Source: Bog-756 sp963756515 (GTDB lineage Bacteria > Actinomycetota > Acidimicrobiia > Acidimicrobiales > RAAP-2). From it: a stretch of 64,000 nucleotides of DNA. Shown here piece by piece: positions 8,267 through 15,602 of the stretch (position 1 is its first letter; every line of letters begins with the position of its first letter). The position numbers were made by a program, and so were the translations under genes. The stretch lies in NCBI GenBank assembly GCA_963756515.1, contig CAVWNV010000011.1, positions 434,001 to 498,000 of the forward strand, in the 5' to 3' direction. The notes beneath the pieces are model-generated. The model was given only the letters and a program-made list of their open reading frames with translations, did no database searches and was not told the origin of the DNA.

Positions 8267-8281
8267 GGCCCACGCCGAGAG

Positions 8282-8306
8282 GGCCGGCCGCGCCTGGGGG
8301 CCGGCC
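8282..8306. terminator. GC-rich hairpin between convergent genes
   Basis: GGCCGGCC at 8282-8289 and again at 8299-8306 (self-complementary 8-mers) can form an 8-bp stem with a 9-nt loop in either strand, between the convergent stops at 8266 and 8328. There is no T-tract, as is usual for high-GC actinobacteria, so a bidirectional terminator is only a suggestion. Confidence 0.4.
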
Positions 8307-8327
8307 GTGCCCGTTCGGCCGCCCCGG

Positions 8328-9695
8328 TCAGGCGACTGACCCCAGCAAGCGCCGGGCCCGCGTCTCGACCTCGTGCCGGGCGCGCTCGACGTCGACGGTG
8401 AGACACTGACCCCCGGTCACCACCGGGGTGCCGCCGACCCACACGTCAGTGATCAGCCGACTCGATGCCGACCACACCAGATGGTCGATCATCTGCGCAT
8501 CGTTCAGGAGGGGCACGAAGGCGGGATCGTCGAGCCGTACCGCCATCATGTCGGCGCGTGCACCGGGCGCCAGCCGACCGAGATCGGGCCGGCCCAGGGC
8601 CTCACCCGCACCCCGGGTGGCCAGGTCCAACGCTGCAGCGGAGGGGAGGGCGCCGGCATCGCGCTGTCGGAGCCGGGCCAGCATGGCGGCCAATCGCATG
8701 TCCTCCCACAGGTCGAGGTCGTTGTTCGACGCCGGACCGTCGGTTCCCAAGCCCACCCGGATCCCCCGGGACAGGAACTCGGCCAGGGGCGCCACCCCCG
8801 AGGCCAGCTTGGCATTGCTCTGGGGGCAGTGGGCCACGGCCACGTCGAACCGTCCCAGGACGTCCAGGTCCTCAGCGGACAGCCACACGCAGTGCGCGGC
8901 CAGGACCCTCCCGCCCCACACGCCGGCGTCGGCCAGCACGGCCGGAGCCGAGCCGCCGTGCTCGGTGGCGAACCGGGAGCCCTCCTCCTCGGTCTCGGCC
9001 AGATGGATGTGGAAGAGGGCATCGAGCTGGCGGGCCGCCATGGCGACATCGACCAGTCCGGGGAGCGGAACCGTGTACGGCGCGTGGGGGGCGAAGCCGA
9101 CCTCGATGCGACCGTGGTCACCGTTGCGGCGGGCGTGGAAGTCGACGATGTCGACGATGCGTCGTTCCCACCAGTGCTCGGCCGGCTCGGCTCCGGGGAG
9201 CTGGAGCACGCTCGGTGTCACGAGGGCCCGCGAGCCCGCGGCCACCACCGCGTCGGCCACGGCGTCTTCGAAGAAGTAGGCCTCGCATGTGGTGGTCACG
9301 CCGAAGCACAGCAGTTCGGCTGCGGCCAGCGTCATGCCCCAGTAGACGTCGTCCTCGGTCAGGTGGGCCTCTTGGGGCCAGAGGACTTCGTTGAGCCACT
9401 GTTGGAGACCGAGGTTCTCACCCGAACCGCGGAACAGGGTCATGGGCGAATGGCAGTGGACATTGACGAAGCCGGGGAGGAGGGCGCCGCCGACGCGGAC
9501 CTCGCTCCCCACATGGCGGCCGGACGATGAGCCTTCCGGCCCGACATGGGTCACCGTGTCGCCCGAGACCTCGACCACCCCGGGCCGGAACACCGCCCCG
9601 TCGTCGTCGCAGGCGACCACCGTGTCGGCCCGGTAGCGGACGGTGACCGGACCGTCCTCGGTGCCTGCCGTGCCGCCGAGATCCCCGTTCGTCAC
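8328..9695 (-). CDS. amidohydrolase of the TRZ/ATZ/MtaD (aminohydrolase) family
   Basis: Protein of 455 residues. Metal-ligand motifs of subtype III amidohydrolases appear in order: the HxH of FVNVHCHSPMTLFRG, the His of FHIHLAETEEEG, the His of LAAHCVWLS, and the Asp of VGLGTDGPASNNDLDLWEDM. These belong to the cytosine-deaminase-like group that includes 5'-methylthioadenosine/S-adenosylhomocysteine deaminase and chlorohydrolases. The GTDGPASNN signature favours an MtaD-like nucleoside or heterocycle deaminase, but the substrate is not decided by sequence. The ATG overlaps the stop of the upstream rpiB gene, so the pair forms an operon and might serve nucleoside salvage. Confidence 0.82.
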   Translation of the reverse strand: MTNGDLGGTAGTEDGPVTVRYRADTVVACDDDGAVFRPGVVEVSGDTVTHVGPEGSSSGRHVGSEVRVGGALLPGFVNVHCHSPMTLFRGSGENLGLQQWLNEVLWPQEAHLTEDDVYWGMTLAAAELLCFGVTTTCEAYFFEDAVADAVVAAGSRALVTPSVLQLPGAEPAEHWWERRIVDIVDFHARRNGDHGRIEVGFAPHAPYTVPLPGLVDVAMAARQLDALFHIHLAETEEEGSRFATEHGGSAPAVLADAGVWGGRVLAAHCVWLSAEDLDVLGRFDVAVAHCPQSNAKLASGVAPLAEFLSRGIRVGLGTDGPASNNDLDLWEDMRLAAMLARLRQRDAGALPSAAALDLATRGAGEALGRPDLGRLAPGARADMMAVRLDDPAFVPLLNDAQMIDHLVWSASSRLITDVWVGGTPVVTGGQCLTVDVERARHEVETRARRLLGSVA

Positions 9696-10165
9696 GTCGA
9701 CGCCGATGGCCCGTGGCCGGCTGCCTCCTCGACCTCGATGGCGGCCAGCTCCTCGATGCGGGCCACGTGGCGGCCGCCCTCGAACGCGGTGGTCACGAAG
9801 ACGTCCACGATGTCGAAGGCCAGCTCGGTGGCGACCACCCGGGCCCCGAGTGAGAGCACGTTGGCGTCGTTGTGCTTACGGGCCAGTCGCGAGGTGTACT
9901 CGTCGTGACAGAGGGCGGCCCGGGCTCGACGGACCTTGTTGGCGGCGATGGCCTCACCCTGACCGCTGCCGCCGATGACCACGCCGATCTGGCCGCGACC
10001 CCGCACCACCCGACGGGCGACGTCGGCACAGATGGGTGGGTAGTCGACCGGCTCCTCGGAGAACGTCCCGACGTCCTCGACCTCGTGGCCCAACTCGGTC
10101 AGGTGTCGCGACACCGCCACCTTCAGGACGTAGCCGGCATGGTCGGATCCGATCACCACGCGCAT
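9692..10165 (-). CDS. rpiB: ribose-5-phosphate isomerase B
   Basis: Protein of 157 residues from ATG 10165 (MRVVIGSDHAGYVLK); an upstream in-frame ATG at 10186 would add seven non-conserved residues. RpiB interconverts ribulose-5-phosphate and ribose-5-phosphate in the pentose phosphate pathway. Visible features are the SDHAG substrate loop, DYPPICADVARRV, the anion-hole segment GGSGQGEAIAANK, and the ARKHNDANVLSLGAR region. Like the mycobacterial enzymes it lacks the catalytic cysteine of E. coli RpiB and carries a glutamate (Glu71) in the GQGEAIAANK loop as likely base. It is coupled by a 4-bp overlap to the downstream amidohydrolase. Confidence 0.9.
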   Translation of the reverse strand: MRVVIGSDHAGYVLKVAVSRHLTELGHEVEDVGTFSEEPVDYPPICADVARRVVRGRGQIGVVIGGSGQGEAIAANKVRRARAALCHDEYTSRLARKHNDANVLSLGARVVATELAFDIVDVFVTTAFEGGRHVARIEELAAIEVEEAAGHGPSAST

Positions 10166-10292
10166 GGCCCCAACCATAACGGTCACGCACCGGTGCCCCG
10201 GCCCCGATCGGCGTCAGGCCGTCCAGGTGAAGGCGGCCGCCCGTTCGGGCCGTACGTACCCGGCGTCGACGAACCAGTGGCCGCCGGTCAGA

Positions 10293-11445
10293 TCAGATGT
10301 CGAACGTCACCACTCCCCGCACGTTGGTGCCGGCGGCCAGGTCGTCGTAGCCGTTCTGGACCTGGTCGAGGGTGTACTCCTGGGTGATCAGCCCGTCGAT
10401 CTCGAGCAGGCCGGCCTGGTACAGGCGGAGCAGGTTCGGGATCTGCACCCTCGGGCTGCACGAACCGAACACCGTGCCCAGCAGCGACTGGTTGAACATG
10501 GCGAAGTTGAAGAGGTTGAGACTCACCTCTTCCTGATTGAAGGGGGCGATGGCCGTGGCCACCACCCGCCCGTCCTTGGACGCCAGCGCCATGGCCGGAC
10601 GCCACCAGGTCCCCAGTCAGGACGCCGGGCGTGAGGATCACCACGTCGGCCATCCGGCCCTCGGTGAGCTCGGGCAGCATCAGGTTGGCCTCGAGGATGG
10701 AGGCCGCCCCGTGGGTGGCGCCGATCTGCCTGGCCTTGTCGACCTTGAACGGCAGCGGGTCGACGGCGATGATCTGTCGGGCGCCGGCCAGACGGGCTCC
10801 CTGCACGGCACCGGACCCGACGCCACCACAGCCCACCACGACCACCGTCTCCCCCGGCTGGACCTTGGCCCGGTCCACGGCGGAACCGAAACCGGTGGAG
10901 ATGCCGCAGCTGATGAGGGCTGCCGCCTGCAGGGACACGGCCGGGTCGATCTTCACCAGTGACGTCTCGTTGGCCAGGACCGTCTCCGAGAACGTCCCGA
11001 GCTGGGTCATCCGATTCACCTTCCTGCCGCCAAGGTGGTGGCGCCACTGGCCGTCCCCCATCATCGGTCCGGCCAGGATGGTCATCCCCAGGTCGCACAG
11101 GTGCTGGCGACCCGAGGCGCACCAGAAGCAACGGCCACAGGCCGGAATGAACGACGCGGCCACATGGTCGCCCACGGCCAGTGATTCCACGCCCGGTCCG
11201 ACCTCGGTCACGATGCCGGCGCCCTCGTGGCCACCGATCATCGGGAACATCGAGTCGACGTCGAAGATCTGGAGCACCTCCGGCGGGGCGCTCATGTCGC
11301 CGGTGCGGAGGTGCTCGTCGGAGTGGCACATGCCGGCGTAGGCCATCTGGACGACCACCTCGTGGGGACCGGGGGGATCGACCTCGATCTCCTCGACCTT
11401 CCACGGCTCGTTGAGCCCCGAACAGACGGCTGCGCGGGTCTTCAT
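10293..11445 (-). pseudogene. NDMA-dependent-type zinc alcohol dehydrogenase, frameshifted
   Basis: Starts at ATG 11445 behind a strong GGGGAGGT site. The first ~280 residues are a class III-like zinc alcohol dehydrogenase: AGMCHSDEHLRTGD (catalytic Zn Cys), GHEGAGIVTEVGPG, the structural-Zn cysteines in PACGRCFWCASGRQHLCD, and the Rossmann motif VVVVGCGGVGSGAVQGA. After LTPGVLTGDLVASG the frame goes wrong, and the family sequence resumes one frame away as MALASKDGRVVATAIAP down to GVVTFDI and the stop at 10293. One surplus base near 10592-10600 explains this; corrected length is 383 residues. N,N-dimethyl-4-nitrosoaniline-dependent alcohol dehydrogenases use a tightly bound NAD and depend on mycofactocin, which fits the adjoining mft genes. 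It lies downstream of mftR on the same strand. Confidence 0.85.
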
Positions 11446-11551
11446 ATGGGTGACCTCCCCTTTTGTCGACCCCGGGCCGGGGCCGTTTCGTTCCGGTCGT
11501 CAGCTTCGCGCCCCGAGTTGTCGACGTCGAACCGCGTTCTCCGACCACCGG

Positions 11552-11599
11552 GGTCGTCGGTCCGTCAGGTGGTCGGGTCGTCGGTCCGTCAGGTGGTCG
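11552..11599. repeat. 24-bp perfect tandem duplication at the mftR stop codon
   Basis: Two identical 24-bp copies (11552-11575 and 11576-11599), each beginning GGTCGTCGG and ending GGTGGTCG. The mftR stop codon (11589-11591, minus strand) lies in the second copy, so the duplication also set the C-terminus of MftR and lengthened the gap to the alcohol dehydrogenase gene. Confidence 0.85.
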
Positions 11600-12248
11600 G
11601 CCCCGGAGATCCTCCGGACCGGAGGCGGTCCTCGTCGAATCCGGTGGACAGGAGCCGAAAGGCCCGGTCCACCTCGACGGCGAGATCGTCGCTCCCGCTC
11701 GCGGCCCAGCAGGCGAAGGCGGCCATGGCGGCCCCGAGCGAGGCCCGGGCCACCGTCTGGGGTCCGAGATCGTCCGGCGATGCCCCGATCCGTCCGGCCA
11801 CGAAGGTCGCTACCACCTGGCACCACTCGGTGTAGCGGACGGCCGAGTGGGCCACCAGCGTGGGCACGGAGCCGATCAGACCGATCCGGATGCGCAGCTC
11901 ATCGAGCTCGCCGGCGCCGAACCGGTTGGTGGCCTTCACCGCCTGGCGCAGGACATCCATCATCGGCAGGTGGCGGGAAGCGCCCTCGAGCTGGTCGCGC
12001 AGCCTCACCAGCTCGGCGTCGAACTCCCCCCAGACCACATCCCGCTTGGACTCGTAGTAGCGGAAGAAGGTGCGGCGGCTGACGCCGACGGCCGTGGCGA
12101 TCTGGTCCACCGTGGTCTGGTCGTACCCCTGCCGGTTGAACAGGTCGAGCGCGGCCCGGGCCACGTCCTCCCGTGACGTGCTGGGGCGCCGACCCCGGGC
12201 GGCGCCTCCGCCGGGCCCGTCCCCGCCCAGCGCCCAGTCGGTCCTCAC
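11589..12248 (-). CDS. mftR: TetR-family mycofactocin-locus regulator
   Basis: Protein of 219 residues from GTG 12248. The N-terminal TetR helix-turn-helix is RREDVARAALDLF-like (seen as SREDVARAALDLFNRQGYDQ), with VDQIATAVGVSRRTFFRYYE as recognition region (about residues 22-70), then an all-helical ligand domain with LRIRIGLIGSVPTLVAHSAV and YTEWCQVVATFVAGR. MftR homologues repress mycofactocin genes and are relieved by long-chain acyl-CoAs in mycobacteria; here the divergent position against mftA supports the same job. The GTG lies so close to GGAAGG that a leaderless message is possible. A TTCCATTTT/AAATTGGAA palindrome in the 72-bp divergent gap is the candidate operator. Confidence 0.87.
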   Translation of the reverse strand: MRTDWALGGDGPGGGAARGRRPSTSREDVARAALDLFNRQGYDQTTVDQIATAVGVSRRTFFRYYESKRDVVWGEFDAELVRLRDQLEGASRHLPMMDVLRQAVKATNRFGAGELDELRIRIGLIGSVPTLVAHSAVRYTEWCQVVATFVAGRIGASPDDLGPQTVARASLGAAMAAFACWAASGSDDLAVEVDRAFRLLSTGFDEDRLRSGGSPGPTT

Positions 12249-12250
12249 CC

Positions 12251-12283
12251 TTCCATTTTGACATCGAGTGCTATAAATTGGAA
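12251..12283. promoter_or_regulatory. mftA extended -10 promoter inside a candidate MftR operator
   Basis: The sequence TGCTATAAA (12269-12277) is an extended -10 element for mftA; no -35 is at the right distance. It lies within an imperfect inverted repeat, TTCCATTTT (12251-12259) and AAATTGGAA (12275-12283), with 8 of 9 pairs matching and a 15-bp spacer. A repressor bound here would block mftA and cover the start region of mftR. Seen in sequence; binding by MftR is inferred. Confidence 0.5.
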
Positions 12284-12320
12284 CCCATCCGGCTCGTGCC
12301 GGCCGAACCACGGAGGTCCC

Positions 12321-12467
12321 ATGACCGTCGCCGCCACCGAAGAGACCGCCTCGACGCCGGTCGCCGACGATCCGACGCCGGGCGATGCCGGGGTGACCCC
12401 CACGCTGGTGGAAGAGGATCTGCTGGTCGAGGACGTGTCCATCGACGGCATGTGCGGCGTCTACTAG
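12321..12467 (+). CDS. mftA: mycofactocin precursor peptide
   Basis: Peptide of 48 residues behind GGAGGT (12312-12317). The C-terminus IDGMCGVY is the invariant mycofactocin core: MftC oxidatively decarboxylates the terminal tyrosine and crosslinks it to the penultimate valine, and MftE releases the Val-Tyr-derived product. The leader is acidic (VEEDLLVEDV), as expected for recognition by MftB. It is the first gene of the plus-strand mft operon, 72 bp from divergent mftR. Confidence 0.96.
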   Translation: MTVAATEETASTPVADDPTPGDAGVTPTLVEEDLLVEDVSIDGMCGVY

Positions 12468-12504
12468 GTCCCGGGCCGACCCGACCGACCCGGTCACGAT
12501 CGAG

Positions 12505-12810
12505 TTGCCATCCCGCACGGACGCCGTCGGCGCCACGGTCTTCGACGGCACCCGGCCGTGGACCCTCCACCCCCAGGTGTCGCTGCGCCCCGAGTCCTTC
12601 GGAGCCCTGGCGTACCACTTCGGGACCAGGCGCCTCTCGTTCCTCAAGAGTCGGACGCTGCTGGCCGTGGTGGAGTCGCTGGCCGAGCAACCGACCGGCC
12701 GTGACGCCTGTCGCGCCGCCGGTGTCGCCGCCGATGAGATCGATCGCTACGAGAGGGCGCTCGACACCCTGGCCCGGTCGGGGATGATCTGCGAACGGGG
12801 GGCGACGTGA
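12505..12810 (+). CDS. mftB: mycofactocin RiPP-recognition chaperone
   Basis: Protein of about 101 residues. The best start is TTG 12505, since no ATG or GTG exists in frame between the mftA stop (12467) and the conserved region. It contains PWTLHPQVSLRPESFGALAY, HFGTRRLSFLKSRTLL and a C-terminal PqqD-like region with DRYERALDTLARSGMI, the hallmarks of MftB, a RiPP-recognition-element protein that binds the MftA leader and presents it to the radical SAM enzyme MftC. Its TGA overlaps the GTG of mftC (GTGA), so the two partners are translationally coupled. Confidence 0.92.
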   Translation: MPSRTDAVGATVFDGTRPWTLHPQVSLRPESFGALAYHFGTRRLSFLKSRTLLAVVESLAEQPTGRDACRAAGVAADEIDRYERALDTLARSGMICERGAT

Positions 12811-14024
12811 CGCTGGTCGACCGGTCCACACCCGTCGCTGCACCTCGGGGCGGCCGCCTGGTCGACCGTTTCGAGCGCGGCCTCGAGGCACCCATCTGCC
12901 TCACCTGGGAACTCACCTACGCCTGCAACCTGGCCTGCGTGCACTGCCTGTCCAGCTCGGGGCGCCGCGACCCGGCCGAGCTGACCACCGACGAGTGCAA
13001 GACATTGATCGACGAGTTCGAGCGGATGCAGATCTTCTACGTCAACATCGGGGGCGGCGAACCCACGGTCCGGTCGGACTTCTGGGAGCTGGTGCAGTAC
13101 GCCACCGACCACCACGTCGGAGTCAAGTTCTCGACCAACGGATCGCGCCTGACCGCCGACGCGGCCCGGCGGTTGGCCTCCAGCGACTACGTGGACGTGC
13201 AGCTCTCCCTGGACGGGGCCACTGCCGCCGTGAACGACGAGATACGCGGGACGGGCTCCTTCGCCACCGTGGTGACCGCCATGGACCGGCTGGCCGAGGC
13301 GGGCTTCTCGGGTTTCAAGATCTCCGTGGTCGTGACCCGCCACAACGTGACCCAGCTCGACGAGTTCAACGAGTTGGCCAACCGGTACGGGGCGCAGCTG
13401 CGACTGACCCGGCTCCGACCGTCGGGCCGCGGCGCCGACGTCTGGGACGCACTCCACCCCACCGCCGACCAGCAACGCATCCTCTACGACTGGCTGCAGG
13501 CCCACGGTGAGGACGTCCTCACCGGCGACTCGTTCTTCCACCTGGCCGGCTACGGTGACGCGCTCCCGGGGTTGAACCTGTGCGGCGCCGGTCGCGTGGT
13601 GTGCCTGGTGGACCCGGTGGGCGATGTCTACGCCTGCCCGTTCGCCATCCACGACGAGTTCCTGGCCGGCAACGTCCGGTCGCCGGGCGGATTCGCCGAC
13701 GTGTGGCGACACTCGGACCTCTTCACCGAGCTCCGGCAACCGCAGAGCGCGGGGGCCTGTGCCTCCTGTGGTCAGTTCGACTCCTGCCGGGGAGGGTGCA
13801 TGGCGGCCAAGTTCTTCACCGGACTCCCCCTCGACGGTCCTGATCCCGAGTGCGTGCTGGGCCACGGGGAACACGCCCTGGCCGGACGCGGTGACGCGAT
13901 GCCGCCGAGGCCGTCGCCCGACCACTCGAGTGCACCACGTCGGGTGACGGTGACCATGCGAGACCGCCGGCCGGACCGGGCTTGCGACGAGAACCCGCTC
14001 GCCGCCTTCCACCCCGAGCGGTGA
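12807..14024 (+). CDS. mftC: mycofactocin radical SAM maturase
   Basis: Protein of 405 residues from GTG 12807. The radical SAM cluster motif is Cys40-X3-Cys44-X2-Cys47 (TYACNLACVHC), followed by NIGGGEPTVRSDFWEL and STNGSRL. The C-terminal SPASM region supplies auxiliary-cluster cysteines in LCGAGRVVC, VYACPF, CASCGQFDSCRGGC and PDPEC. MftC uses S-adenosylmethionine to decarboxylate the C-terminal tyrosine of MftA and then forms the Val-Tyr carbon-carbon bond. The tail ending CDENPLAAFHPER matches family length, so this gene is intact, unlike mftF further down. Confidence 0.96.
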   Translation: MTLVDRSTPVAAPRGGRLVDRFERGLEAPICLTWELTYACNLACVHCLSSSGRRDPAELTTDECKTLIDEFERMQIFYVNIGGGEPTVRSDFWELVQYATDHHVGVKFSTNGSRLTADAARRLASSDYVDVQLSLDGATAAVNDEIRGTGSFATVVTAMDRLAEAGFSGFKISVVVTRHNVTQLDEFNELANRYGAQLRLTRLRPSGRGADVWDALHPTADQQRILYDWLQAHGEDVLTGDSFFHLAGYGDALPGLNLCGAGRVVCLVDPVGDVYACPFAIHDEFLAGNVRSPGGFADVWRHSDLFTELRQPQSAGACASCGQFDSCRGGCMAAKFFTGLPLDGPDPECVLGHGEHALAGRGDAMPPRPSPDHSSAPRRVTVTMRDRRPDRACDENPLAAFHPER

Positions 14025-14079
14025 GGGGATCCGTACCCACGGCTCGACCGGGCGGGACCGCGGGCCGCGTCCACCGTCC

Positions 14080-14784
14080 ATGATGCGGCTGTCGGCATCG
14101 GCATGGCCGGACCTGGCCGCATCGGCGAGGACCGGCGGGATCCTGGTGATTCCGCTCGGCTCGACGGAGCAACACGGTCCGCACCTGCCCGTGACCACCG
14201 ACACCGACATCGCCGTGGCCATCGCCGAGGGGGCCGCCGCCGTCGAGAACCGCCTGGCCGTGGCACCGCCGGTGGCGTACGGCGCCAGCGGTGAGCACCA
14301 GGGATTCGCCGGCACCCTGTCCATCGGACAGGACGCCACCGAGCTCGTCCTGCTCGAACTGGGCCGGTCGGCGGCCGCCGAATTCGCCCACGTCCTGGTG
14401 GTCTCGGCCCACGGCGGCAACGCCGCCCCACTGTCCCGGGCCATGGCCCTCCTGTCCGAGGAGGGTCATCCGGTCAGGGCCTGGTCGCCGTCGTGGCCCG
14501 GCGATGCCCATGCCGGCCGGACCGAGACGTCCCTGATGATGGCCATCGCCCCCCACCGCGTCCACCTGGCACGGGCCGAGCCCGGTGATCGGCGTCCCCT
14601 CGGCGCGCTGCTGCCCCAACTCCGGAGTCACGGCGTCCGCTCGGTCAGCGCCAACGGGGTCCTCGGCGATCCCACCGGCGCCAGCGCCGACGAGGGAACC
14701 CGCCTGTTGCGCCATGCCGTCGAGGCGCTGATTGCGGTGGTGGCATCCCTGCCTTCAACATCGAGCCGGGAGGCTCGGCTGTGA
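14080..14784 (+). CDS. mftE: mycofactocin precursor peptide peptidase (creatininase family)
   Basis: Protein of 234 residues. Metal-binding signatures of the creatininase family are present: IPLGSTEQHGPHLP (Glu30, His32), TTDTDIAVAIAEGAA (Asp41), GEHQGFAGTLSIG and VVSAHGGNAAP, with the distal GDAHAGRTETSLMM supplying the conserved glutamate. MftE cleaves the MftC-modified peptide to release AHDP, the dimethyl-pyrrolidinone-tyramine precursor of mycofactocin. The gene begins 55 bp after mftC, where many loci carry mftD; no FMN-dependent mftD lies here. It overlaps the following SDR gene by GTGA. Confidence 0.94.
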   Translation: MMRLSASAWPDLAASARTGGILVIPLGSTEQHGPHLPVTTDTDIAVAIAEGAAAVENRLAVAPPVAYGASGEHQGFAGTLSIGQDATELVLLELGRSAAAEFAHVLVVSAHGGNAAPLSRAMALLSEEGHPVRAWSPSWPGDAHAGRTETSLMMAIAPHRVHLARAEPGDRRPLGALLPQLRSHGVRSVSANGVLGDPTGASADEGTRLLRHAVEALIAVVASLPSTSSREARL

Positions 14785-15602
14785 CCCGGGTGGCCCTGGT
14801 CACCGGGGCCGCCCGCGGGATCGGGGCAGCCACGGTGCGGGGGCTGGCCGCGGCCGGATGGGCGGTGGTGGCGGTGGATCGGGCATCGGACGACCCCCGG
14901 CTCCCCTATCCGATGGGCACCCGGGCCCAGCTCGACGCGGTGGTGACGGCGGCCCTGGCCCTCCCGCAGCTCACGACACCGTATGAAGGCTCAGGAGAAC
15001 GGGTCGTGGCCCACACCGCCGACACCACCGACCCCGCTGCGCTCGGGGCCGCGGTGACCGAGGCCGAAGACCGGTTCGGAGGCCTCGACGCGGTGGTGGC
15101 CGTGGCCGGGGTCATCGCCGGGGGCGTACCGCTGTGGGAGATGCCCACCGAGCAGCTGGATGCAGTCGTCGACGTCGATCTGCGTGGGCCCATCACCGCC
15201 GCCCGTGTCGGTATCCCTGCCCTCCTCCGGCGCCCCTCACCCCGGTCGGGCCGGTTCCTGGCCGTGGCGTCGGCGGCCGCCCACCGCGGATTCCCGATGT
15301 TGGCGGCCTATGGGGCGGCCAAGGCCGGGGTGGGCGGCCTCGTCCGGGGACTGGCGGCGGAGCTGGGCGACTCGGGGGTCACCGCCAACGCCGTCAGCCC
15401 GGGCTCGACGGCCACGGCCATCCTGGACCAGAGCGCGAGGCTGTACGGACTCGAGGACAGCCACTCGTTCGCCGACCAACAACCGGTCAAGCGACTGTTG
15501 AGCCCGGACGAGGTGGCCGCGGCGCTGGTGTGGTTGGCCGGCCCCGACTCCGGAGCCGTGACCGGTGCGGTCATCCCTGTGGACGGCGGCCTCTCGTTGT
15601 GA
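14781..15602 (+). CDS. mycofactocin-coupled SDR-family oxidoreductase
   Basis: Protein of 273 residues from GTG 14781. The NAD site is VALVTGAARGIGAATVRGLA, the active-site segment is VASAAAHRG and YGAAKAGVGGL (Ser and Tyr-X3-Lys), and AVIPVDGGLSL ends the protein. Between beta-2 and the next helix there is an unusual insertion, DDPRLPYPMGTRAQLDAVVT, characteristic of mycofactocin-associated SDRs, which hold NAD(H) without exchanging it and pass electrons to mycofactocin. It probably oxidises a secondary alcohol; the substrate is unknown. It sits between mftE and mftF with overlaps at both ends. Confidence 0.9.
   Translation: MTRVALVTGAARGIGAATVRGLAAAGWAVVAVDRASDDPRLPYPMGTRAQLDAVVTAALALPQLTTPYEGSGERVVAHTADTTDPAALGAAVTEAEDRFGGLDAVVAVAGVIAGGVPLWEMPTEQLDAVVDVDLRGPITAARVGIPALLRRPSPRSGRFLAVASAAAHRGFPMLAAYGAAKAGVGGLVRGLAAELGDSGVTANAVSPGSTATAILDQSARLYGLEDSHSFADQQPVKRLLSPDEVAAALVWLAGPDSGAVTGAVIPVDGGLSL

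Noticed and set aside
12258..12277. TTGACA (12258-12263) as -35 partner of TATAAA before mftA
   Set aside because: The spacing is only 8 bp; the extended -10 motif explains the promoter better.
14025..14079. Remnant of mftD between mftC and mftE
   Set aside because: The gap is 55 bp and contains no recognisable part of an FMN-dependent dehydrogenase.
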